DNA of 64,000 bases from positions 376,208-440,207 of the forward strand of contig HF999647.1 in NCBI GenBank assembly GCA_000434055.1. The letters are read 5' to 3'. Under the pieces are notes generated by a model, which saw only the letters and a list, made by a program, of their open reading frames with translations, made no database searches and had not been told where the DNA came from. A program made the translations under genes and the position numbers. Within the stretch, counting starts at the first letter, position 1; every line of letters starts with the position of its first letter. This document shows positions 52,743-61,010 of this stretch, one piece after another. Source of the stretch: Ruminococcus sp. CAG:488. GTDB taxonomy: Bacteria > Bacillota > Clostridia > Oscillospirales > Acutalibacteraceae.

Positions 52743-53522
52743 ATGAATAATCGTTTTTTGAAAATATTATCTTTGCTGACGGCACTTTGCGTTGTCATCT
52801 CGCTTGCTTCATGTAAAGGCAAGACAGAAACACCGACGCAGAATGTTGAACCGACATATGAAAAATCCGTAACCGAGAAAACGGTCAAAATTGCGAACAT
52901 TCCTACGGATAGCAACGGATTGACGGATATGCTCAATGCTGCCGTCAACTATGTAGACAAATACTGCTATAAATACAAAAAGGCGCTCAAGTGTGAGGCG
53001 AGCGTTGACAGCCTTGGCTCACTGTCCTCGGCTTCAAATGCCGCAGAAGCCTTTGCTTCTGTTTTCGGTGAAAAGGATATAACAGCCGATTATGATTACA
53101 ATGCCGATAAAAAGCTTTTTGCAGATAATTTTATAAGCGGTAAGTTTGAGACGGAGGAAATATCTTCAATTACAGCTAAGCAGGAAGGCGATGTCGTGGT
53201 GCTGACGGCTCAGTTCAACGGCGAAAGCAATCCGACAGACGAGAACGGAATACTTCATCGCCTCGGCGGAGATTATATAAGCGCCGAAGCCGTAAGCAAG
53301 TCTCTCGGTGAATTCAAGTCATCCGCAGCCTCGGTCAGCGTCTCGGCTGATTCAATCAGCGTAGTCGCAAGAATCAGCGTAGAGGATTCAAGCCTTCAGT
53401 CCATGACGGTAAGCTACACGGAGCGCTTTAATCTTTCAAACGTTACTCTCGTTAAGCTCAGCGGAGGAGCGGTCAGCGGCTCGGCAAAAACGGTGATTGA
53501 ATATACAAATTTCAGCCTGTAA
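52743..53522 (+). CDS. lipoprotein of unknown function
   Basis: 259-aa exported protein. N-terminal signal MNNRFLKILSLLTALCVVISLASC with lipobox LASC, so it is membrane-anchored outside the cell. The rest is a mixed alpha/beta sequence with many Ser and Ala, including YVDKYCYKYKKALKCEAS and a C-terminal beta-rich part. Unrecognised family. It is preceded by its own promoter and followed after about 90 bp by another exported protein gene, with which it may be functionally paired. Confidence 0.75.
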   Translation: MNNRFLKILSLLTALCVVISLASCKGKTETPTQNVEPTYEKSVTEKTVKIANIPTDSNGLTDMLNAAVNYVDKYCYKYKKALKCEASVDSLGSLSSASNAAEAFASVFGEKDITADYDYNADKKLFADNFISGKFETEEISSITAKQEGDVVVLTAQFNGESNPTDENGILHRLGGDYISAEAVSKSLGEFKSSAASVSVSADSISVVARISVEDSSLQSMTVSYTERFNLSNVTLVKLSGGAVSGSAKTVIEYTNFSL

Positions 53523-53613
53523 AACGTGTTCGGATTATCAAAAAAAAACAGTGGAAATTTTATTTGAAATATGATAGAATAAATATAATAAATTACGGGA
53601 GAGTGTAAAACCC

Positions 53614-54600
53614 ATGAACAGAAGCTGGAAAAGATTTATTATAACCGTTTCGGTCATGCTTGGCGTTATTATCGGCTGCACGGCTTGGAATGTTGCGCTT
53701 GATAAGATTACGGGAAGTATTGAACATGACATAAGTCAGTCGAATAATACTGATAATTCCTCCGGCAACGTTAGCAATAACGGCTCTGCGGGCACAGTTC
53801 AGAACGGAACGGGTACTGTTACAAATGCGAACGGACAGACCGTTACAACCGCCAACGGAACGGGCGTCGCTACCAATAACGGAACGGGCACAGCCACAGG
53901 CGGTTCAGGCACGGGCGGTTCGGCTCAGGCGGCTGCAAATGTTCTCGCATATAACAAAAATCAGATTGTTGCCTATTATAACACCTGCCTCCAAAGCTCC
54001 TATGCACAGGCGAGGATGACTGACAAAAAGACCGAGCAGGTAACTATCGGCGTTGATTCGGTAACAATTAACGGAAAGCAAAACGGCGCGGTAACAAGCA
54101 TCGCAAACAGCATTGCGAGCGGCAATCAGAAGCAGACCGAGGACAGCAAAAGCTTCTCAAACGGAAGATCTTCTGACGGCACATCGGCAAGCACCTTTAT
54201 TCTTCCTACCAACCTTTCCTCGGCAGGCGTTAAAAGCGCAAGCATTTCAAGGAACGGAAACGGCTACAAGGTTGTTATAACCCTTGTTGCCGAAAGCTGC
54301 GGACACAACAGCAAGCCGCCCTATAACGCATCATGTGCATGGCCGCTTGATATCAGTGAGGTTGCAGGTGCTTTGAACGGATTTGCAGAGATCACAAAGG
54401 CTCAGTTTAATTATCCAGGCACAATGCTCACGGCGAATATCGACGCCGCAGGACGTGTTAGTTACGTGAGAGTTGATATGCCCCTCACCGTTAAGGACGG
54501 CACGGGCGTTGTTACCAAGAATATTCCGGGCGTTAAGGGCATGGTAGTCACAGCGTCGGCACACGGCAAGTGGATATGCACCCATACAATGAGCTTCTGA
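53614..54600 (+). CDS. exported protein with low-complexity Asn/Gly/Thr linker
   Basis: 328-aa protein with an N-terminal signal anchor (SWKRFIITVSVMLGVIIGCTAWNV, residues 4-28), a low-complexity linker of repeated NGTGT/ATNNGTGT-type units (residues about 50-105), and a C-terminal globular part (about 110-328) containing paired Cys (ESCGHNSKPPYNASCAW). The linker suggests a surface-exposed domain on a flexible stalk. Unknown function. GGGAGAG lies before ATG. It ends with a terminator. Confidence 0.7.
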   Translation: MNRSWKRFIITVSVMLGVIIGCTAWNVALDKITGSIEHDISQSNNTDNSSGNVSNNGSAGTVQNGTGTVTNANGQTVTTANGTGVATNNGTGTATGGSGTGGSAQAAANVLAYNKNQIVAYYNTCLQSSYAQARMTDKKTEQVTIGVDSVTINGKQNGAVTSIANSIASGNQKQTEDSKSFSNGRSSDGTSASTFILPTNLSSAGVKSASISRNGNGYKVVITLVAESCGHNSKPPYNASCAWPLDISEVAGALNGFAEITKAQFNYPGTMLTANIDAAGRVSYVRVDMPLTVKDGTGVVTKNIPGVKGMVVTASAHGKWICTHTMSF

Positions 54601-54615
54601 TAAGAATAAAAAAAT

Positions 54616-54649
54616 ACGGATTGTTGCATAAACTGCGGCAATCCGTTTT
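54616..54649 (+). terminator. terminator of the low-complexity protein gene
   Basis: ACGGATTGTTGCA / TGCGGCAATCCGT stem with a 5-base loop and TTTT. Confidence 0.8.
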
Positions 54650-54711
54650 GTTATATATTATCATTGACGGCAATTTGTAAAAAATGTATAATTATATAAA
54701 GGGGGTATAGC

Positions 54712-56178
54712 ATGAAGATTAAAGAAATTATCACGCCTGCCGATTATACAACTAAGCTCGGCGAGCGTGTGAGCTACTGGACGTATTTTATCGGACAGAA
54801 TATTTTCTATAACGTTGTAACGACATTCATGGCAACCTATTTGATGATGAACGGAATTGACCTTGGCAAAATCGCTCTTGTTACGTTGATTGTCAAGATT
54901 TGGGACGCCGTGAACGACCCGATGTTTGGTATAATTTTCGATAAAATTAAATTCAAAAACAAGCAAAAATGTATGCCTTGGATTCGTATTTCCGCCGGAC
55001 TTGTTCCGATTACTACGGTTCTTTTGTTCATAATTCCGAGCGGCATGGCACAGACGGGCAAGCTGATATGGTTTATGATAGCTTATCTGCTTTGGGATTC
55101 GAGCTATACGGTTTGTGACGTTCCGATTTACAGCATGGTAACGACGATGACAGATAATGTCAACGAGCGCAATACACTTATGTCCATCGGCAGACTGTTC
55201 AGCAGTGCGGGCATGGGCATTTCGGGATTGCTTTGCACACTGCTTGTCAGCGAAAAGGTCGGTATGAGCTTCAGCCCGACGGTTATTCTTCTCTCGGTAA
55301 TAGGGCTTCTTTTTATGATCCCGATTTGCTTTACCGGCAAGGAGAGAAACTATCACGGCGAGCTTGAGGATGAAGCTTTCTCAATCAAGAGAATGCTGAC
55401 ATATCTTGCGCATAACAAATATCTTCTGATTTATTACCTCGGTTATCTTTTTGCCAACGGAATGATGACGAACAATGCGCTTGCGCTGTTTGTTTCGTAT
55501 TACCTTTTCGGCAGTGCGAACTTCAATATAATTCTCGGAATTCTCGGTGTTGTGCCGTCGGTTATTGCGGCTCTGCTTATTCCCGTTATTTCAAAGAAAT
55601 TCGACAAATTCAAACTGTTTTTTATCTGCAACACCGTTGCGGCAATACTTGGATTGGCAATGTATTTCATCGGCTGGCAGAACAAGATGCTTTTCATTGT
55701 GCTTACGGTTGTCAGAGGAATTTTCACCAGTGTAACGGGTACGCTCGGGTTTATGTTCACTCCCGATTGTGCGGAATACGGTCAGTATAAAACGGGCGTT
55801 GATGCAAAAGGAATCACATTCTCAATTCAAACGTTCACAACGAAAATCGCAGCGGCAATTGCCTCTTCACTCGGTCTTGCGATTCTTACGTTTTTTGATT
55901 GGACAAAGATCGAAGCCGAAAGCTTTGCCGATATCGAAAAATTGCACATTGTTCAGAGCGCAACGGCGCTTAACGGTCTCTGGGTAACGTACATACTTGT
56001 TCCGAGCATCGGACTTGCAATAACGTCGTTTATCTATCTTTTCTATAAGCTCAGAGACAAGAATGTTCAGGTCATGGCAAGATATAACGCAGGCGAGATC
56101 ACAAGGGAGGAAGCGGAAGCTCAGCTTCCGAAGGCGCTCAAATGCGGCATTACGCCGAAGCTCAAAGAGACGGAATAA
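54712..56178 (+). CDS. GPH/MelB-family sugar:cation symporter
   Basis: 488-aa twelve-helix MFS-type transporter of the glycoside-pentoside-hexuronide family, related to MelB and lactose/galactoside carriers. ERVSYWTYFIGQNIFYN, VKIWDAVNDPMFGIIFDK and the loop GYLFANGMMTNNALALF are family signatures. Substrate unknown, probably an oligosaccharide or glycoside. GGGGG with a short spacer precedes ATG. It is followed by a bidirectional terminator and convergent manA. Confidence 0.9.
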   Translation: MKIKEIITPADYTTKLGERVSYWTYFIGQNIFYNVVTTFMATYLMMNGIDLGKIALVTLIVKIWDAVNDPMFGIIFDKIKFKNKQKCMPWIRISAGLVPITTVLLFIIPSGMAQTGKLIWFMIAYLLWDSSYTVCDVPIYSMVTTMTDNVNERNTLMSIGRLFSSAGMGISGLLCTLLVSEKVGMSFSPTVILLSVIGLLFMIPICFTGKERNYHGELEDEAFSIKRMLTYLAHNKYLLIYYLGYLFANGMMTNNALALFVSYYLFGSANFNIILGILGVVPSVIAALLIPVISKKFDKFKLFFICNTVAAILGLAMYFIGWQNKMLFIVLTVVRGIFTSVTGTLGFMFTPDCAEYGQYKTGVDAKGITFSIQTFTTKIAAAIASSLGLAILTFFDWTKIEAESFADIEKLHIVQSATALNGLWVTYILVPSIGLAITSFIYLFYKLRDKNVQVMARYNAGEITREEAEAQLPKALKCGITPKLKETE

Positions 56179-56189
56179 AATATAACGAA

Positions 56190-56219
56190 AAAGAGGTTCA
56201 ATCTGAACCTCTTTTTTTT
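56190..56219. terminator. bidirectional terminator between GPH transporter and manA
   Basis: AAAGAGGTTCA / TGAACCTCTTT stem, 3-base loop, flanked by A-run and T-run. Confidence 0.9.
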
Positions 56220-56229
56220 ATGCCTTAAA

Positions 56230-57189
56230 TTATAATCTTGTCTCAAGAATTTTTACATTTCCGTTGATTGTGAACTTGCCCTTGTTTGCGGGAATGAAGA
56301 TGCTTTCTCCCTTCTTCATCATAAGCTTTTCGCCGTCACATTCAATCTCGGCGCTGCCCTCAAGGCAAAGGAGTGATACAAACGACTGCTCATCGCAAAC
56401 CGATGAATATTCCCCGTCGACGCTCAGTTCGTACATTGTGAAAAGATCGCATGATGTGAGCTTACTTCTGCTTGCGTTGTCAAACTTTTCAACCTCACGC
56501 TTCGATGAATCGGGAATAGACGGGGGACAGAGCTTTGTAACATCAGCGGCTTTGTCAACGTGAAGCTCACGGGGCTTTCCGTCCTTTCCGAGACGGCCGT
56601 AATCGTAAATTCTGTAGGTTGTGTTGGAGTTCTGCTGAACCTCGGCGAGAAGTATGCCCTTGCATATTGCGTGCATTGTGCCCGACTCGATGAAGAAAAC
56701 ATCGCCCTTCTTGACCTTGACTCTGTTGCATATGCTCATCATTTCGTCGCCCTGAGCGGCTTTTTTGAATTCTTCAACCGTAACATTGCGGTTGAATCCG
56801 AGGATAAGCTCTGCGTCGGGCTCACAATCAAGAATGTACCATGCTTCGGTCTTGCCGTATTCGCCCTCAACGCGCATTGCATATTCGTCATCGGGATGAA
56901 CCTGAATCGAAAGATCTCTCTTTGCGTCAATGAATTTAATAAGAAGCGGGAAAAACTCATATTTTTTTCCCTTTGTGCCGCATATGCTCTTGTCGGCGAG
57001 GTAAACCTCCTGCAAGGTCTTGCCCTTATACTTTCCGTTGAGAACAGTTGACGGTCCGGCAGGATGACATGAAAGCACCCATGCTTCGGCGGCAGGGTCT
57101 TTATCGGTCTTGATACCGTATTCGGTGATGAGTCTTGTTCCTCCCCAGATATTGTCGGCAACAAAGGGGGATAATTTAACCATTTCCAT
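56230..57189 (-). CDS. manA: mannose-6-phosphate isomerase, class I
   Basis: 319-aa type I phosphomannose isomerase interconverting mannose 6-phosphate and fructose 6-phosphate. Zn2+ ligands are visible in QVHPDD (Gln, His) and KTEAWYILDCEPDAE (Glu), and ESGTMHAICKG contains the third His; YRIYDYGR is the C-terminal active-site motif. Length fits the shorter Firmicutes form. Divergent promoter at 57227 faces the LexA-controlled gene. ATG behind GAAGG; two in-frame Met (MEMVK or MVK) are possible. Confidence 0.95.
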   Translation of the reverse strand: MEMVKLSPFVADNIWGGTRLITEYGIKTDKDPAAEAWVLSCHPAGPSTVLNGKYKGKTLQEVYLADKSICGTKGKKYEFFPLLIKFIDAKRDLSIQVHPDDEYAMRVEGEYGKTEAWYILDCEPDAELILGFNRNVTVEEFKKAAQGDEMMSICNRVKVKKGDVFFIESGTMHAICKGILLAEVQQNSNTTYRIYDYGRLGKDGKPRELHVDKAADVTKLCPPSIPDSSKREVEKFDNASRSKLTSCDLFTMYELSVDGEYSSVCDEQSFVSLLCLEGSAEIECDGEKLMMKKGESIFIPANKGKFTINGNVKILETRL

Positions 57190-57226
57190 GTTTTAAACCT
57201 TCTTTTCAATGAAAAATTCCAAAAAT

Positions 57227-57255
57227 ATTATACATTATCGCGTTTCTATTGTAAA
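57227..57255 (-). promoter_or_regulatory. sigma-A promoter of manA
   Basis: Minus-strand TTTACA (57250-57255) and TATAAT (57227-57232), 17-bp spacer. Confidence 0.8.
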
Positions 57256-57269
57256 GTAAAAATTTACTA

Positions 57270-57299
57270 TTGACAAAACGAACAAATGTTCGCTATAAT
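57270..57299 (+). promoter_or_regulatory. LexA-controlled sigma-A promoter
   Basis: TTGACA (57270-57275) and TATAAT (57294-57299), 18-bp spacer. Within the spacer lies CGAACAAATGTTCG (57279-57292), a perfect palindrome that matches the Gram-positive LexA/DinR box CGAACN4GTTCG. LexA binding here would block RNA polymerase. Confidence 0.85.
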
Positions 57300-57335
57300 A
57301 TACATGATGCTATGGGGAAGCAGAGGAGATACGAA

Positions 57336-58697
57336 ATGGTTAATTATGATTTAAGAATCGAAAAACAGCGAATCTTCGGCGCAGAGAAGATTGCAATTGC
57401 CGCCAATGCGAACGAAACAATTTCACTTCGCTTTCATTTTGATGCGAACTGGAGAATCTTTGATGCAAAGGCTGCGATTTTCAGAACAGCAAAAAACGAA
57501 TACTACATTATCGAGATAAAGGAATCGTCGGCAAAGGTGCCTTGGGAGGTGCTGGCTGTCGATCACGATTTTGAACTCTCGGTTATAGGCTATGACGGGT
57601 CTGTGGTGCTCACGGCAGGCAAGGTTGATGTCAGAGTTGTTTCATCGCTTTTGCCGGACGATTATAAGACGTTTTCACCGAGCGAGACTCTCTTTGACAG
57701 ATTCAAACAGGACAGTATTGACGAGGCATACAAAAAATACGAGGATGAAATTGAGTCGCTTAAGTATGCATATGAAAAGAAAATTCTGGAAATGGGAGTA
57801 AAAATCAACAAAGCAAACGAGAACACAAAAAATGTTGAAAAAGAAAAGGATGCGGAGATTGCGAAAATTCGTCAAGAGCACGCCGAGGAAAATCTTACTT
57901 TCAACACAAAAATTGCCGAACTCAATAAATCTCTTTCCGCTGCGCAGCTCAAGGCGGATAAATGGGATCTTGTCGATGCGGCTATGGAAGACAAAACGAG
58001 GAGTAATTTTGCACTGTGGACAGGCGGCACAAAGGAATACAAGCTTCCTTTTTTAAACACAAAGAACATGGCAATTTTGTCCTCGGGCAACTTTGACGAT
58101 AATGTTACCGAATTGGGACTTGATTTGACCTCGGCAACAACGCTTTCGCAGATGTTCACCCAGAAAAAGAATCTGCGAAGAATTGAACTCAGAAACACGG
58201 ATAAGATAACGACGATGATAAACTGTTTCTCAAATTCCCCCTCGCTTCGAGAAGTAATACTCGGAGATTTGACAAAATGCAGCAATGCAAAACAGACTTT
58301 TTATAATGATACTTCTCTTGAAAAAGTTACATTCGGGAATTGTGAGAGAATGCAGGACTGGTCGGAGACGTTCTTCGGCTGTATTTCACTCAAGGAAATA
58401 AATGCTTCGTTAAATATGAGTGCGGCAAATTGGATTTCGGGTACATTTGATAAGTGCACAAGTCTGCAAACTATAAGATTTAAAAAAGAAACCATCGGCA
58501 TGGATATTTCCTTTGCATCGTGCAAGTCACTTTCAAAGGAGAGTATGGAGAGCATCTTTGACGGACTTGCCATCTTACAAGACGGCGTTATTACTTTATC
58601 AACATACGCTTTTGAAAACAATTATCCGACTGCCGATGAAAGGAAGATATTTGAAAACAAACTTGCCAAAAAGGGCTGGACGCTGGTTCTTGCATAA
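57336..58697 (+). CDS. SOS-controlled orphan phage-baseplate-like LRR protein
   Basis: 453-aa protein in three parts. Residues 1-105 resemble the BppU-type N-terminal domain of phage baseplate proteins (LRFHFDANWRIFDAKAAIFR, KVPWEVLAVDHDFELSVIGY). Residues about 118-210 form a long coiled coil. Residues about 225-453 are a BspA/DUF285-type leucine-rich repeat surface (LEKVTFGNCERM, SLKEINASLNMS) like tail-fibre or adhesin tips. Start ATG at 57336 lies behind GAGGAG; the longer frame from 57270 would overlap the promoter. Preceded by a LexA box, so expression should rise with DNA damage. No other phage genes adjoin. Domain calls are by pattern only. Confidence 0.65.
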   Translation: MVNYDLRIEKQRIFGAEKIAIAANANETISLRFHFDANWRIFDAKAAIFRTAKNEYYIIEIKESSAKVPWEVLAVDHDFELSVIGYDGSVVLTAGKVDVRVVSSLLPDDYKTFSPSETLFDRFKQDSIDEAYKKYEDEIESLKYAYEKKILEMGVKINKANENTKNVEKEKDAEIAKIRQEHAEENLTFNTKIAELNKSLSAAQLKADKWDLVDAAMEDKTRSNFALWTGGTKEYKLPFLNTKNMAILSSGNFDDNVTELGLDLTSATTLSQMFTQKKNLRRIELRNTDKITTMINCFSNSPSLREVILGDLTKCSNAKQTFYNDTSLEKVTFGNCERMQDWSETFFGCISLKEINASLNMSAANWISGTFDKCTSLQTIRFKKETIGMDISFASCKSLSKESMESIFDGLAILQDGVITLSTYAFENNYPTADERKIFENKLAKKGWTLVLA

Positions 58698-58702
58698 ACA
58701 AT

Positions 58703-58730
58703 CATATTTGTCCCTTTGATTTCATATAAT
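58703..58730 (+). promoter_or_regulatory. sigma-E-type promoter of sipL-like gene
   Basis: CATATT (58703-58708), 14-bp spacer, CATATAAT (58723-58730), close to the mother-cell sigma-E consensus (kmATATT, N13-15, CATACAMT). Confidence 0.55.
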
Positions 58731-58761
58731 CAAGTGAAATAAAAAAAGAGAGGTTGATTAT

Positions 58762-60291
58762 ATGAGCATCGAATTGACAAAGACCGACATAGGAACGGCG
58801 GAGGTACTTTACGATAATTTTGCCGAACAAGGCATTGATTGCGATATTTCTTTGCCGGATTACTGCCCCGACATAATGAGAATTCTCAGGTGCAGCGTGA
58901 CGAACAGCATAACAAATTCAAAGATATCCGGCGACCGCGCCACCGTTGACGGCAACGCAAAAATACGAATAGTTTATGCCGACGACAAAAACGGAATTTA
59001 TTGCTATGAGCAGGACTATCCTTTCTCAAAATTCAGCGAGCTTCCGCAGACTTATGACGGTGCTGTGCTTTGCTCTTCGGCAAAAACCGAATATGCAAAC
59101 TGTCGTGCGGTCAGCAAAAAGAGAATTGATATTCACGGCGTTGTGAGCATCAGATTTAAAATCGTCGGCATTAAAAATGAGTCCGTTATCACAGACGCCG
59201 AGGGTGACGGAATTCAGCTGAGAAAAAAGAAAATCGGCACGGATAGCGTTGCTGCCGTTGTTATGAAAAAATTTCAGCTTTCTCAGACCGAAGAAGCCGA
59301 CGGAGGAGAGATCGGCAAAATCTTTTATGCCTGTGCTTCTCCTGTTTTATCCGAGACTAAAATAATTAAAGGCAAAATACTTCTCAAGGGCGAAGCCGTT
59401 CTCAAGGTTATGTATTGCTCGGCAACAGGTGAAAACGAAAGCGTTTGCGTTAATTATAACCTGCCTTTCAGTGAGATAATTGATATCGAAAGTATTGACG
59501 ATAGCTGCAAGGTAAGTGTCGGCTTTAACGTTGATCATGTTCAGGCCGAGCCGAAGACCGACAACGACGGCGAGTATAAATATCTCAATCTTGGCTGTGA
59601 TATTTGTGCTGTTGTGACGGCATATAAGACGGAGGATATTTGTGTTATAACCGATTCTTATTCAACGCAAAAGGAGATAGATGCAAAGTATAAAACAGAG
59701 ACATTTACTCAGATTTTACAAAATCTTAATGACAGTATTATTTGCCGTGAAAGCGTCGATCTTTCCTCAATGAATCCACAGAGGATTTATGCCGCCATTG
59801 CACAGTCACCCGAAGCAAAAAGCCGTTTCGATGCGGACAAAATGAAGGTTACGGGAAAAATTCCGTTGAAATTTATTCTCATTGACGGAGAGGGAACACC
59901 GACCTTCTGTGAGAGAGAAGCCGAATTTGAATATTCACGGTCCATTGATGCCAAAGGCGGCAATCTGCACTGTGACCCGAAGCTTTTCTTAACAGGCTAT
60001 AGCTGTACACTGACAAGCGACGGTCGGGCTGAATTCAAAGCGGAAATGAATATCAGCGCCGATATAACCGAGACAAGCGAATGTCGCACGCTTGTAAGTC
60101 TCAAGACAGTGGAAAATTCCGAGTTAAAAAAGAGGCACTCATCGCTTGTCATCTGTTTCTGCAACGGCGGTGAAAAGATTTGGGACATCGCAAGAAAATA
60201 TAACACGACCGTAGAGGATATTATGAGCGAAAACGAGTTGACCTCTGATGAAATCGGTGAAAAAATGATGCTTATGATACCCGTTAAATAA
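58762..60291 (+). CDS. sipL: SipL-like spore morphogenetic protein (SPOCS/DUF3794 plus LysM)
   Basis: 509-aa protein with repeated SPOCS (DUF3794) domains over residues about 30-400 and a C-terminal LysM (GEKIWDIARKYNTTVEDIM, residues 455-500). The N-terminus IDCDISLPDYCPDIMRILRC is the characteristic SPOCS opening. Same length and order as C. difficile SipL, which anchors the coat protein SpoIVA to the forespore. No membrane segment or signal, as expected for a mother-cell coat protein. AGAGAGG lies before ATG, with a sigma-E-like promoter at 58703. A few other SPOCS-LysM proteins exist, so orthology is likely but not certain. Confidence 0.85.
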   Translation: MSIELTKTDIGTAEVLYDNFAEQGIDCDISLPDYCPDIMRILRCSVTNSITNSKISGDRATVDGNAKIRIVYADDKNGIYCYEQDYPFSKFSELPQTYDGAVLCSSAKTEYANCRAVSKKRIDIHGVVSIRFKIVGIKNESVITDAEGDGIQLRKKKIGTDSVAAVVMKKFQLSQTEEADGGEIGKIFYACASPVLSETKIIKGKILLKGEAVLKVMYCSATGENESVCVNYNLPFSEIIDIESIDDSCKVSVGFNVDHVQAEPKTDNDGEYKYLNLGCDICAVVTAYKTEDICVITDSYSTQKEIDAKYKTETFTQILQNLNDSIICRESVDLSSMNPQRIYAAIAQSPEAKSRFDADKMKVTGKIPLKFILIDGEGTPTFCEREAEFEYSRSIDAKGGNLHCDPKLFLTGYSCTLTSDGRAEFKAEMNISADITETSECRTLVSLKTVENSELKKRHSSLVICFCNGGEKIWDIARKYNTTVEDIMSENELTSDEIGEKMMLMIPVK

Positions 60292-60301
60292 CGCTGCACT
60301 A

Positions 60302-60330
60302 TTGAAATAATTCGCAACAGATGGTATACT
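60302..60330 (+). promoter_or_regulatory. sigma-A promoter of the gtrA leader
   Basis: TTGAAA (60302-60307), 17-bp spacer, TATACT (60325-60330). Confidence 0.7.
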
Positions 60331-60336
60331 AAAACT

Positions 60337-60393
60337 ACCGCTGACAGAAAAAGGTACGCATACGGCGGAACCGACTGTCGGCGGTAATTTTTT
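60337..60393 (+). terminator. structured leader with terminator upstream of gtrA
   Basis: 11-bp stem ACCGCTGACAG (60337-60347) / CTGTCGGCGGT (60375-60385), one G-U pair, closed by a 27-base loop, then a T-run. The loop contains GGT (60353-60355) able to pair with ACC near 60370, and AACCG that can pair with CGGTT (60403-60407) downstream. The hairpin is right after the promoter, so it looks like an attenuator or small riboswitch of unknown class. Confidence 0.6.
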
Positions 60394-60427
60394 GATAACC
60401 TCCGGTTACATGAAAGGAAGTTGTATT

Positions 60428-60955
60428 ATGGGATTAAAAAACATTGATAAATCCGCAGAGCAGAAGGGCTCGGGAATCGTTACTCTTTGGCAGTTTGTTA
60501 AATTCATAGTTGTAAGCCTGTTGGCTTGCATAGTTCAGTTCGCCTCTTTGAATCTTATCATGCTTTTGCCGCAGATAAAGGCGATAATGAATCAGGATTT
60601 TACATGGTTTGTTTTCAGCTATGTCGGCGAGGGCAAGGGCTTCGGATATTTCCTTGCTTTCAATATTGCAAATATTCTTGCACAGATCGTCGCATTCTTT
60701 GTAAACCGTGAAAAGACCTTCGGCTCGTCGAGCAACATTGCAATTACTCTGCCGATTTATATTGTTTTTACGGTTGCACTCATCTGCTTCTCGGCATGGC
60801 TTGCTCCGACAATTCAGGGCTGGCTCATCGGTTCATTCGGTCTGTCTGCTCAGCTTGCCGCAAATATTTCAACGATGGCTTGCTCGGCAATACAGTTCTT
60901 CATCTATTTCCCGGTTGACAAAATTCTTTTCCATAAGAAAAAAGAGGAAAAATAA
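60428..60955 (+). CDS. GtrA-like flippase-type membrane protein
   Basis: 175-aa membrane protein with four hydrophobic segments, GtrA family, thought to move undecaprenyl-linked sugars across the membrane or assist glycosyltransferases. Typical parts: LWQFVKFIVVSLLACIVQFASLNLIML, NIANILAQIVAFFVNREKTFGS and SAIQFFIYFPVDKILFHK. Start ATG at 60428 with GAAAGGA upstream. It leads the 60.4-63.2 kb cassette with a GT-C-like protein and a UbiA enzyme. A 60956-60988 repeat remnant lies immediately after its stop. Confidence 0.88.
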   Translation: MGLKNIDKSAEQKGSGIVTLWQFVKFIVVSLLACIVQFASLNLIMLLPQIKAIMNQDFTWFVFSYVGEGKGFGYFLAFNIANILAQIVAFFVNREKTFGSSSNIAITLPIYIVFTVALICFSAWLAPTIQGWLIGSFGLSAQLAANISTMACSAIQFFIYFPVDKILFHKKKEEK

Positions 60956-60988
60956 GTCAATGCCGCACAAATTGCGACGCAAGCCTTA
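60956..60988. repeat. MITE-like dispersed repeat, copy 3 (degenerate)
   Basis: Contains CGCACAAATTGCG (60964-60976), identical to 13 bp of copy 2, flanked by CAATG and GCCTTA ends. It lies between gtrA and the GT-C-like gene. Confidence 0.5.
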
Positions 60989-61010
60989 AATGCTATGATT
61001 GGGTGAGTGT

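Noticed and set aside
54661..55356. 231-codon minus-strand frame opposite the GPH transporter
   Set aside because: Shadow of the transporter gene; the plus-strand product has clear GPH signatures.
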